Shown here piece after piece: positions 23,359 through 32,440 of a DNA stretch of 64,000 bases. Below the pieces are notes generated by a model. It saw nothing but the letters and a program-made list of their open reading frames with translations. It ran no database searches and was not told the origin of the DNA. The stretch is from contig NC_026507.1 in assembly GCF_000182925.2 (NCBI RefSeq), positions 496,001 through 560,000 on the forward strand, read 5' to 3'. Within the stretch, counting starts at the first letter, position 1, and the number at the start of each line of letters is the position of its first letter. The translations under genes and the position numbers were made by a program. Source of the stretch: Neurospora crassa OR74A. Taxonomy: Eukaryota > Ascomycota > Sordariomycetes > Sordariales > Sordariaceae.

Positions 23359-23950
23359 TTATAGTTATAATTATAATATTAATTAAGTATTGTAGCGTTA
23401 GAATACCCTAAGAAGGAAATTGCGTCCGCCCTATTATATTTCGAATCGACGTTCTACTAATATACAAATTATTAACCGGGGATTCGTATACTCCTAGCTT
23501 ACATAGTGCTTAAGTTAGTATACCTTTAGAAAGGCTTAGGTTTTTAATTAATAATATTAAATTTAGTATCCGATAATTAAATTAAAATATTAGGCAAGAT
23601 AGCGTATATACAGTCCAGATTGTAGTACCCGGCGGCGGGTAAGTAGTAATTTCGGACTAAAATAGAGCCTCTATATTTAGAGTAACTACTATTATATTTC
23701 TTCTTATTTTTATATTAGCTTAGGTTAAGGTATAATAAGGCTTATAAAAGATTGAAGTTTATTAATTCGATAATTATATATAATATTAGCGGATTCTAAT
23801 TCTTAATAATAAAATCATTAAAATTATCCCTATTAGCTTTAAACGCAGCTTTAGGCCTAATTCTACCTAAGGATCGTCCTTTCCCTATACTAGCAATACT
23901 AGCAATTCTTACGCTTCCGCTTATAAGAAATTGCCAATTAACCAATTTCG

Positions 23951-24859
23951 TTCTAATAATAGTAAATTTATTATTAAATTTAAATACCTTTATTCTAATT
24001 AGAATCTATCGATAGGTTATAAAAGGGAAGAAGGAGAGGAGGAGAGAAGGAGAAGGAGGGAGGAGGAGAAGTAGAAAGGGAAAGGGAGTAAGTAAATACG
24101 CTAACCTAATTAGAATACGGATTATATATTATATAATTAATTAATGTGCTTACTATACTTATTTACTATATAAAATAGAATTTAATTAGAGTACTTACCG
24201 GCTGCGCAAAATAAATTTTAATTAGAGCGAAGGTTGGGAGAGGGTAATTTAGGAAATTTAATTAAATAGTAACTATATTAGCTATTCGTAGTATAGCTTT
24301 ATAATTCGAACCAGAGCGAAAGTTATAGGTAGGCTGCTAATTTAAAAATCCTAATAGTTCGGATATAGCCTATAGGTTGCAGGGTTAATTGTATACGATA
24401 GAGTGTAGCAGCTATCCGTATACTTAATATATAAGTAATATTTTAGATAGTAATTATATTAAAGATTAGTAGTATATAAATATTATAAAATATAAGTCCG
24501 ATTGTACAATTTTATTTATCGACTTTAATTAGAATAAAGGTTACTAAATACTTTTAGAACGTAACGGTAGAGCTGTATAGAAACCTTATATTATAAGCTA
24601 TTAATTAAGTAGGCTACTACAAAATACTAATCCTAATAGAGTTTAATATAATTATTATTTAAATTTACCTACTATTACTTTCGTCCCCTAAATCGAGCAT
24701 TTCGGATACTCTATTACCCTAATTATTAATAACGATAGGATTGTTATTTTTGTAATTAAATAAATTAAAATACTTACAGTCTTCCCCCTTTTCTAACCGA
24801 ACCTCTTTGGAATTAAATTGTCGAAGGGTACCTAAAAATAATTTAAGTAAACCGTCGTA
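23951..24859. promoter_or_regulatory. Region upstream of the helicase ghost, rich in palindromes
   Basis: This AT-rich stretch holds at least six palindrome copies or half-copies, near 23993, 24100, 24185, 24212, 24305 (least mutated: CGAACCAGAGCGAAAG) and 24530. A purine run of GGAGAAG-type repeats lies at 24027-24090. It may have been a promoter region. Confidence 0.4.
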
Positions 24860-25147
24860 CTATAGATTTAGCGCGTTGAAATTATTTAGGTTTAAAGGTC
24901 TATAATATTGTAATACAAACTTATTCCTATATATTGTATATATATAGTTAATAATATTGATATCGGCTAATAGATTAGTATATTTACTACCGCTGGATCG
25001 TCCGAATTCTAATTTAACCCCCCTACGAATAGCTATAGTAAGAGGCCCAATAGCCGATAATTCTATAAAAATTAATTTAATATTATATATCGAATTTTTG
25101 TAATACTTAATATTTAAGGCAAACGAGCAATTAATATACTCTATCAT
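24860..25147 (-). pseudogene. Short surviving open frame (95 codons), unrecognised
   Basis: A 95-codon frame is intact on the minus strand, including IRRGVKLEFGRSSGSKYTN. It is the longest stop-free frame in this part of the island and is composed like a RIP-altered protein (many Ile, Asn, Tyr). It may be an exon of a longer dead gene divergent from the plus-strand ghost that follows. No family is recognised. Confidence 0.4.
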
Positions 25148-25194
25148 TAGGTCGATCTCTTTCTACTAACTACTAATTATAATATATTGTACTA

Positions 25195-27200
25195 GTCTAG
25201 ACTTTAAAATAATATTGGACAATTCTAAGTTAGTAACTTCGGGTCGAAGGAGCTACGAAAAATAGAATATCTTAGGCCTGTAATTAATACCCTTTCTACT
25301 ATAGAAGAAGAGTAGTAAGTAATTAACAATCTACCGGAATATCCTATAATTACTAAATTGGATAATGCGAATAAGAATAAATAATAGTTAAATAATATAT
25401 AAGTATTAATAAATACTATAGAATTATATATTAATATAATTATCGCTACCCCCCGGGTATTTACTAGTATATTCCTATAAAGTAAAAACTTCGTTATAAA
25501 TATAATCGAATTATATAGATAAATAAGTAATTCTATTAATTTGAAAAGTAATTATAATAGTAACCTTAATACTATCCCAACTAAACGTAGTAGGATTTAG
25601 GAACCCGTTATTAACGAAATTCCGTATTAAAAAAATAAGAATTCTAAAATAAAATATATTATAAAGGAATCTCAATCTATAATAGAATTCGGTCTTGAAT
25701 TATTTTACTTTTTTAACCCTCCTAAGGCTGTAGGCATCCTACTCTATAAGAGGCTAAAAGTACCGAAAAATTAAATTAACGAAATTTATTTTAATATAGA
25801 AGAATATAGGGATAAAGATTATTTACTACTTACAATTGTATATACTCTATACCTTTAACTATACTAATATAATTTTACGAATATATAATATTATCTTTTA
25901 ATTACTATAGATAAGGAAAAGCCTATCGCTAAACTACGTTTAATTTATACTAAATAAATCGAAAAATAGTCTATTATATAAGCGGTAAATACCGGCGAAT
26001 TTACCTTCGTTTTTGTTAATAGTAAGCGTTTAAAGAATATAGTTTTTAGGTATATAATATTATTTAACTTTAAGGAAGCAATAAGTAGGAAGAGAACCCT
26101 ATTCGCTAATAAATAGAAAGAGGGACTTTAATTTCTCTATAACCAAATAATTTATAGTAGGGCGAAATAATTATAGCGTTTATACAAAAACTAGAATAAC
26201 CTAATACAATTGGAAGGGAATAGTAGGCTGAAATTAATTGGGTTGGAACGGGCCTTAAATATTAGGATTACCTATTAATAAGTAAGTTGTAAGGTTACGT
26301 ATTATATCCTATTAGTTAGTACCTAAGCTTTAAACTATATTTAAATAATTATAATTATTATATATAATAATAAGAATAAGGTTAAAGACGATATATTTAA
26401 GGTTGGCCTAAAAACGTTAGTATAAATTGTAAAATAAACAATCGATAGTACTAATTATTACAAAAACTATAAGAATTTTAATTATTATTATAATCCTAAT
26501 ATAAGATATATAAATATTAAAAGTAAATAAAGTATTTTGGATACGTTTAGCGATACCGTTAGTATATAAATATAAACCTATAATTTACAAGAAGAAATCG
26601 GATTTGCCGGGGGTAACGATATATATAATAATAGTTAAGATTATGTATATTATAGGCGAGATATAGTCGCTATAACGAATTCGTAGTCCCTATATTTTTT
26701 TATAGGCGCGGGTATACTATATTAAGCCTATAAAAAACGAATATAGTTTAGGCGCGTATTTAGGCAGGCTATTAATATATTATTTAATAACTAATATAAT
26801 TTATTATATATTATATAAATCTACAATATTATATAGTTAGTCCCCCTATAGAACGGAAGAAATATTAAACTTTGCGAAAGATGAAAATAGGTTAATGCAT
26901 TTAGGGAGAGATATTAATTCCCGACGGAGATTCTTTATATTATATAGATTACCTTTATTACTAAAGTATATTATAATATTACTACGATAGAGAACTTCGT
27001 ATATATAATTATTGTGTAGCGTATTAATAAATTGCTTAATATAGGATTTTAATAGCTAGTTATTACTTCGAATTATTTTAACCTAACTACGGATAAAAGA
27101 TTTTAGTATCCCCTTAGGATATAAATATACTTAATACTTTTAAGTAAAATAAGCGAAGTATTAATTTTAATTAGTAATGCCTAAATTATTTTAATTTTGT
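25195..27200 (+). pseudogene. Ghost gene C next to the right terminus: candidate transposase or accessory protein, RIP-inactivated
   Basis: A plus-strand frame can be followed for about 670 codons, with interruptions that are nearly all TAA or TAG. Pieces include SNFGSKELRKIEYLRPVINT, FYFFNPPKAVGILLYKRLK, AVNTGEFTFVFVNSKRL, GLERALNIRITY, YYRRDIVAITNS and NFVYIIIV. It is the last gene before the right terminal repeat and points toward it. No conserved family is recognised, so calling it a transposase rests only on position and length. Ends are approximate. Confidence 0.5.
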
Positions 27201-27635
27201 AGCGGTAAGTTGTATTTAATTGGGTTTAGGGAGGTTAGGGGGCTGCGGTGAGAGGTTAGAATTAAAGCCCCGGGGTTTGGATACGTACGAATTAAATACG
27301 TCGCTATAATTAAAGTATTCGGGAGAATACTAAATTTAAACGAGAGGAAGGGTAAATTAAATGTAAGTATAAAAGGGTTATTAGGCAAAGTTAGAACGGT
27401 TATTTCTTAGAACGAATAGTAAATTATATTAGGTAAATTAGGCGTTGTAGGTTTATATACATTGCTCTGATTGGAGTTATGGTGAACGAAAACGGATGAA
27501 TTACGTATTGCGATTTTAGGGGTTTCGCTCTAATTAGAGTTGCGGAGAACGAAAATAGATATATTATATATTGCAACTTTAGGGGTTTTGCTCTAGTAAG
27601 AGTAAATAACTAAAGTTAAGGTATATCTTAATTCT

Positions 27636-27774
27636 AATTAGAGTAGAGTTTAATTGTAATAGTTGGGCCCTATAGCAGCTAATAGCCGAAATACTCAAAA
27701 TTGGCTCAAACCTACTACTGCAGAAACGGGTAGGGTGGGGTGGTTTTGGAGGTTAGTGGGTCTGACTGAGACTA
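27636..27774 (-). repeat. Right terminal inverted repeat of the 21-kb element
   Basis: About 139 bp, inverted relative to 6618-6767. It ends GGGTCTGACTGAGACTA, the inverse of the left start apart from a few bases. One palindrome copy (TTCTAATTAGAGTAGAG) overlaps its inner edge. The outer part is of normal GC content. Confidence 0.65.
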
Positions 27775-27782
27775 TTATAATA
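27775..27782. repeat. Right copy of putative target-site duplication TTATAATA
   Basis: Immediately follows the right terminal repeat and matches 6609-6616 in direct orientation. Confidence 0.5.
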
Positions 27783-28015
27783 TATGCGATCCAAAAGCTC
27801 TTATTTTACTTGGTTCTTGTAACATTCTGAAATACCTATAATCTACCTACTTTGTTGCTTTGTATCTGTTGTTGTTTTCCAGACAAATAGATAGATAGGT
27901 GAAGTGGTAAGTGTCTTTCAATAATATTTGTACCTACCTACCTACCTACCTACCTACCTACCTAGGTATGTAAAAGTAGGGTGTGTACATGGACTTTTTC
28001 TTTTTCTTTTTCTTT

Positions 28016-28056
<41 letters not shown>

Positions 28057-28132
28057 CACCATACTTGCAAGGCCTTTCATATTCACACAACTTGATTGTT
28101 GTTTCGTCAAAGTGTTCGCAGACAGCTAACGG

Positions 28133-28164
<32 letters not shown>

Positions 28165-28364
28165 GAGGAACTAGTACGCTTGACTGTACTCTCTTCCTCC
28201 GTTTACTATTGCTATCGCTCTATTGCTCCGTTTATTTGGCCTTCGTTCATACTTCCTTCAGCTAGTCCCCCAACTCATTCCATATTCCATGCATGCTTCA
28301 TTCATACTTCATCCATCCAGCCACTACAGTCCTATCTATTTACTAATTTCATTCGTTTATTCTA
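27783..28364. other. Short unique segment between two transposons, with microsatellites
   Basis: Normal-composition sequence with a TACC tetranucleotide run (27931-27967), a T tract of about 37 bases (28018-28054) and an alternating TA run (28136-28158). No gene is visible. Confidence 0.7.
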
Positions 28365-29754
28365 CAGCTATATGACAAAAGTCTGTGTGCACACCCCACT
28401 TTACCAAAGTCCACGAACTAGACCCCTGGGTTCAACCCCATTTTTTCCAGCTAATTAAATTCGAATAAAAAAACCAATAGTATTAATAGAAAGATCTGAT
28501 TCGTGGCTTCAATATTTAGTATACCAACCCCGGGCCCGGCGAACGGCTTCCAGCCGGCGAGGCACCGACTCTACCAACCGGTCAATAAATGCCTAAGGTA
28601 CCCTTTCCTAATACTCCTTTAATACCCGATAAAAGACTTCAATATTAGCCTTATTCTAAATTAATTCCGAGAGCTTAGGGAAGTCTTTATTTAATATCTC
28701 CTTTATTTTCTTCCAAACGTGCTTAATGGGGTTTAAATCCGAACTATAGGCCGGCTAATACAAAGTCCAAATTCTATATTCCTCTAACCATCCCTTTACC
28801 TCATTGGAATTATAAATAGGGGCGTTATTTTACTAAAAAAAGGTTCTTGGAAAATAATTTAGAAAAAGATCTTCCTTAAGAACCTTTATATAGCTCTAAA
28901 AAATAAAACTATTCCTTTTTGCTTCCGGATCTCTCTCTATAATAATTAAGGGAGACCTTCCACCCTTCTAAATCCTTCCTTAGACTATAACTTTCAAAGT
29001 ATACTTCCTATAGGATATTAGGTTTACTTTATCCTTATCCTATTTCTATTCCGGAAGCCGGAAGATCCAACCGGCACTAGAATTAGGAGCATTTTGGATA
29101 ATAGACTCATCAGAATAGGAACCCTAAAGTGGGTTAGCAACTAAAAAAATGAAATAGGTAATTCCTTTTTGCTTTACCTCTATTAATATTACCTTATTAC
29201 TTCTCTATTTATTAGTAAAGAAGAGCCTTTGCCTTGCTCCTTAAGCCGTTAGTTTTATTTTTTTTTAGGATTTCTATTTTCGCTTATAAAAACGAGGTAG
29301 AGCCCGGCGGAGGGTATTGGCGTATAGTGATCCTATAGTGCAACCAATGAGCTTTGCCTAGGAAGTTTGGAAACTCTATTTAAGCCGAAAAACCAACCGG
29401 TTTATAATTGGAGGCTTTAATTTCCTAGGGCGGCCTTTTCTAAGCCTAGAAATAAAGGTTTAGTGAAGTTGGAACCTTTTAATAGTATTAGCAATAGTAT
29501 TCCGGTGGCAGCCAAATTTCCGAATAATAGTAGTATGGTTGTGGCTAGCCAAATGAAGGCTGTAGATAGCTGTACGGGTGGTTTTATTGAGTTCCCTATT
29601 AGGCCTTCGATTCCTAGTCAGAATGCTACCAATTTCGTCCATTTTGGAGGTTGTTTCGTGGAAGAATAAAAAAAAGAAAAAAAAGGGGTAGTAAACAAAG
29701 TGGTGAAAAATTTGGAAAAGTGGGGGGTGCACACAGACTTTTGTCACCCCACTG
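28365..29754 (-). mobile_element. Complete Tc1/mariner-family DNA transposon, RIP-mutated
   Basis: The ends are inverted repeats of about 33 bp sharing TGACAAAAGTCTGTGTGCAC. The right end reads CAGTGGGGTGACAAAAG inward; the left end reads CAGCTATATGACAAAAG, diverged in five bases. TA lies at 28363-28364 and at 29755-29756, the target duplication typical of this superfamily. The 1390-bp length and the single transposase gene on the minus strand also fit. The element lies about 590 bp outside the large element, so it is an independent insertion. Confidence 0.9.
28509..29642 (-). pseudogene. Tc1/mariner transposase, full-length frame broken by RIP stops
   Basis: From ATG at 29640-29642 to TGA at 28509-28511 the frame length is exactly 377 codons. 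An N-terminal helix-turn-helix region (NHTTIIRKFGCHRNTIANTI) is followed by TAA in place of a Gln codon. Further on, the DDE catalytic region can be read as NNAPIYNSNEVKGWLEEY, then a TAG where the family has Trp, then PAYSSDLNPIKHVWKKIKE. This is the usual D-N-A-P ... WPAxSPDLNPIExxW pattern. The last 30 codons (RLVESVPRRLEAVRRARG) are GC-rich and look unmutated. The product would be non-functional because of the internal stops. Confidence 0.85.
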
Positions 29755-29756
29755 TA

Positions 29757-30385
29757 CATCATCTCTATCCCATACATGCTATGCGATGCGATGCGAGTAA
29801 TATTGAGTTAACTGTCTCTTTTATTGCGTGCTTCTTTCTCTTTCTCTCTCTTTCCATGATGACTTTCCCTCCCTTCGTCCGTCCGTCCGCTGTCTGTCTG
29901 TCTGTCTATGTTGTGCCTGGCTGGTTTGTTACACTTGATGATATACCGACACCGGGCATCTTCCATCCATCCATCCATTCATCGGAAAGGCTCACAATGT
30001 TCGTTCGAACTAACAATAACGCGCGCACATGGGTAGAGATAGAGATGATTGATGAGTACCGATGGGAATACCGATAGAGAAAGAAAAGGGGACAAGAAAA
30101 CAACACAGGAAAAAAACAATCAGATAAAAACGCACAGCCAGCCAGCCCACCGGCACCCAATGCTCCAGCCAGCTTATACTCCATTCGTAACCATTATTTG
30201 TGTGAGTGTGTGTATAGATAGAACGCCAGAAACAACAACAGACAGATAAAAATGAAAACGCAATGCCGTTGGCCTTTTCCCTCCTCTCTCCTTTCTCCTC
30301 TCTTTTTCCCATGTTGTACATCAACAGTAGTCCGCACCCACTAACAATAGTCTCAGGCTCTTCCACTTTTAGTTCGCCGAAATTT
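29757..30385. other. Intergenic region downstream of the HPC2-like gene
   Basis: Holds the 3' flank of the minus-strand gene that ends at 30386, with pyrimidine runs near 29826-29850, short CGTC/TGTC repeats at 29876-29906 and a CCAT repeat near 29962-29978. Open frames are short and low-complexity. No gene is supported. Confidence 0.5.
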
Positions 30386-32440
30386 CTAATCAATCATCAT
30401 CGCTGTTGGTCCTCCAGCCGCAGCAGGCGGAGTCAATCCCAGCATATAAGGTCCTCCACCGGCTGCCACACTTGCCTTGGCCGCCGCCGTGATCTGCGCC
30501 AGCCGTTCCCTCTCCGCCTTCTCCTTATCCCTCTGCTCCTTCTCCAGTTTCGTGATTCTCGGCTTCCTCGTTCCATCTCCACCGCCGCGACCACCTCGAC
30601 TCCCTGGACCACCGCCTCGTCCTCGTCCACTTGGTTTCTCCGACGCTGCGGTGTCCGCCCCATGTCCTGCTGCATTAGCACCACCGCGTGTTGTCCCACC
30701 TCGTCCGCCTCTGCTGCCTCTTCCTCCACCGCGTCCGCGACGAGCCGGGGGTGCCACTTCGGGCTTGGGAACCTCGGGAATCAGCGGGCCAGAGTACACA
30801 AAGAATCCATCCCTGGAAGCAGCCGCTTGCGCCTCCCAGAGCATCTCCGAGTCGTCGACAAAGTCATCATCAATATCGTATTCGTCCTCCTTGAAGTTCC
30901 TCTTCTTTCTCGCCGGTTTTGCTGGCGCCTCTGGGCCCGAGGCGACGCCATTTGTAGTGGGGTTGAGACCGCCCATGCCGCCCATCTCAATGTTGCTGTT
31001 TTCCGCGTCGGATTGGATATCCTCGTCCATTTCCTCTCCTGACTCCCGCCCACTGGTGCCCACGGACTTTTCCAGTGCGGCAGTAGCGGCTGCGATGCGC
31101 GCTTTGCGCTCCCGGTTGGCTGCTTGTCGAGGGTGTAGAGCATCCCAACCGTATTGCTCCTCGGCCATGCGCATGAAGTTGACGTATTTGTTTGTTTCAC
31201 CATTCAGAGGAATGTGGATCTTGATTGAAGGTGCTTCGATTTCCTGACCGGGGTTGACCTTGCCAAAATCGAGGATGGACCGCTCGGTGCCGTGACCACC
31301 GACCGAGGGTAAGGGGGGGAGGAGGGCATCTTTAAGGCTGTTGCTGCCGCCACTGGGTTTGACAGCTTCTGAGGAGTGGTTGCTCCCGGTCTTGTTTCCG
31401 CGGGAATGGGTGCTTTCGCGTTCTTGTTGCACAAGAGCTGTGAGTTTCTTGTTGTTGGTAGGAGGAGCTGTCGTTGATGGAGCCGCTGTTGCTGCATTGG
31501 TAGCGGCTGCTGCCGAAGATGTCGGCGGAACTGTGGACATACTAGTAAACGAGTTCTTGGGAGGCGATGGTTTTCTCTGGGAGGCCGCCGCTGGTGCGGG
31601 AGGCGGCGGAGGGGCACGCCTGACTTCGATAATTTGCGGCTTGGCGATCTGTTGTGGCGTGGAGCGCACAGGGTTGGAAGAGGGAGGAGTGGCAGATGTT
31701 GACTCTTGGAGTCGCGATTTTGTGGCAGCGGTATTGTAAGGCGTTTGGTGTGACGGGACAGGCGACATGATGTTGGGGGGAGCAGGAGGATCGACCAAGC
31801 TCGCAATCGATGGCGAGGCGCTGGCTCGGTTGACAGGCTGTGAGGTGGGGGCGCGCGGAGAACCCATGATGGAGCCGGTGCCGAAAACGTCTCTGGACAT
31901 CATGGTTTCTCGGACTGGATCGTAGCTGCCTCTTATAGGATCAAAGACTTGCCTGGAAGCGGTAGGCTGGGGCTGGGGCGGTGGGTCCTCTTCGTTGAGC
32001 AGATGGCTCATGGACACGGGATGGGTCTCGCGCTTGGGTATCTTTGGCGGCCGTTGATCGCGGGGAAGTAGATGTAGGGGCACCAATGACCCCTTTGACC
32101 TTTGGGCGATACCATGATATTGATCGGGCATCTCCATCGAAGTGTCATGGTCGTCGGCGGCATCGGGGGCGTCGTCGGTCGCGGCGGCTTTCCTCTTTCT
32201 CACGATCGGGGGGGCATTGGGGTCTCTGGGCTTGCGCGGGCGGCGCGGCTTGGGCTGTTGCTCGGTGGCGGTCGAGTTCTCATCGGCGGGATCTTTGGGT
32301 TTCGGTTTGCGGCCGGGCTTCTTGCGGGGCACCCCGGCAGCGGTCAGGCGGACCTCGGGACCGTGCTGGGGTGGTTGTTGGGACTGCATGATGCTGAACT
32401 GGGCAGCGCTAGAACCGGGATCAACAACTATCTCATCCAT
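30386..32440 (-). CDS. HPC2/ubinuclein-type subunit of the HIR histone chaperone complex
   Basis: Ubinuclein/Hpc2 proteins are part of the HIR/HIRA complex, which deposits histone H3-H4 independently of replication and represses histone genes. The single-exon frame encodes 684 residues. The key match is the short conserved Hpc2-related domain at about residues 510-545: KRNFKEDEYDIDDDFVDDSE, then SRDGFFVYSGPLIPE. Everything before it is disordered, with an N-terminal basic KKPGRKPKPKD motif and long Ser/Pro/Ala stretches. After it come Arg-Gly repeats (GRGGGRGSRGGRGG) at about 555-640 and a short charged helix (EKEQRDKEKAERERL). The start MDEIVVDPGSSAAQ is the first ATG of the frame. The rest of the family diverges quickly, so the call rests on the conserved block. 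Confidence 0.85.
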   Translation of the reverse strand: MDEIVVDPGSSAAQFSIMQSQQPPQHGPEVRLTAAGVPRKKPGRKPKPKDPADENSTATEQQPKPRRPRKPRDPNAPPIVRKRKAAATDDAPDAADDHDTSMEMPDQYHGIAQRSKGSLVPLHLLPRDQRPPKIPKRETHPVSMSHLLNEEDPPPQPQPTASRQVFDPIRGSYDPVRETMMSRDVFGTGSIMGSPRAPTSQPVNRASASPSIASLVDPPAPPNIMSPVPSHQTPYNTAATKSRLQESTSATPPSSNPVRSTPQQIAKPQIIEVRRAPPPPPAPAAASQRKPSPPKNSFTSMSTVPPTSSAAAATNAATAAPSTTAPPTNNKKLTALVQQERESTHSRGNKTGSNHSSEAVKPSGGSNSLKDALLPPLPSVGGHGTERSILDFGKVNPGQEIEAPSIKIHIPLNGETNKYVNFMRMAEEQYGWDALHPRQAANRERKARIAAATAALEKSVGTSGRESGEEMDEDIQSDAENSNIEMGGMGGLNPTTNGVASGPEAPAKPARKKRNFKEDEYDIDDDFVDDSEMLWEAQAAASRDGFFVYSGPLIPEVPKPEVAPPARRGRGGGRGSRGGRGGTTRGGANAAGHGADTAASEKPSGRGRGGGPGSRGGRGGGDGTRKPRITKLEKEQRDKEKAERERLAQITAAAKASVAAGGGPYMLGLTPPAAAGGPTAMMID

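Larger units (their letters stand above)
16579..23950 (-). pseudogene. RIP-inactivated multi-exon SNF2-family helicase gene (ghost)
   Basis: SNF2 ATPases move or remodel DNA-bound proteins. On the minus strand eight exon-like segments can be read, with stops almost entirely TAA/TAG: about 23950-23359, 23162-21829, 21703-21088, 21029-19839, 19748-19407, 19328-18580, 18466-17684 and 17555-16579. The third has the ATP-loop region PLRGAILANKVGISKIF (family form ADxVGLGKT). The fourth has IIIVKDPMF at the DEAH position and FITPILN for LTATP. The fifth has the helicase C box IGRLYRIG followed by a stop and KESV, i.e. GRxxRIGQ. So both helicase lobes are present in order. Intron-like breaks fit GT...AG, the clearest being GTGAGT at 18579 and GTAAGT at 21087. 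The last exon carries 20-residue repeats with NPPIIKENYSN. About 2000 codons in all; exact start unknown. It is non-functional as it stands. Confidence 0.75.
6618..27774. mobile_element. Candidate 21.2-kb terminal-inverted-repeat DNA transposon, heavily RIP-mutated
   Basis: The AT-rich island is bounded by imperfect inverted repeats. The left end starts TAGTCTCTGAACAGACCC; the right end, read on the other strand, starts TAGTCTCAGTCAGACCC. Similarity continues through CCTACCTCC/ACTAACCTCC, CCGCCCTAC/CCACCCTAC, AGGTCTGTG/AGGTTTGAG, CAATTTTGAG (identical), GCTAT and AAACTCTACTC. Many differences are C/T or A/G transitions, as RIP would leave. TTATAATA flanks both ends (6609-6616 and 27775-27782), a plausible 8-9 bp target duplication. 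Inside are at least four long ghost genes, one of them a SNF2 helicase, plus repeat arrays and two sequencing gaps. Target duplications of 8-9 bp are known for hAT, Mutator-like and KDZ elements, and helicase-bearing DNA transposons exist, but I cannot assign a superfamily. The single-element reading is inference; nested insertions are possible. Confidence 0.65.

Noticed and set aside
6780-27600. The island as a centromere or telomere segment
   Set aside because: It is only about 21 kb, bounded by genes on both sides, has inverted-repeat ends and a gene-like ghost content; Neurospora centromeres are far longer, and no telomere repeats are present.
6780-27600. The island as an LTR retrotransposon
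   Set aside because: The terminal repeats are inverted, not direct, and I could not read reverse transcriptase, RNase H or integrase motifs in the ghost frames I translated.
30263-31247. Plus-strand frames of about 256-259 codons over the HPC2-like gene
   Set aside because: They are antisense to the conserved Hpc2 domain and low-complexity regions and show no feature of their own.
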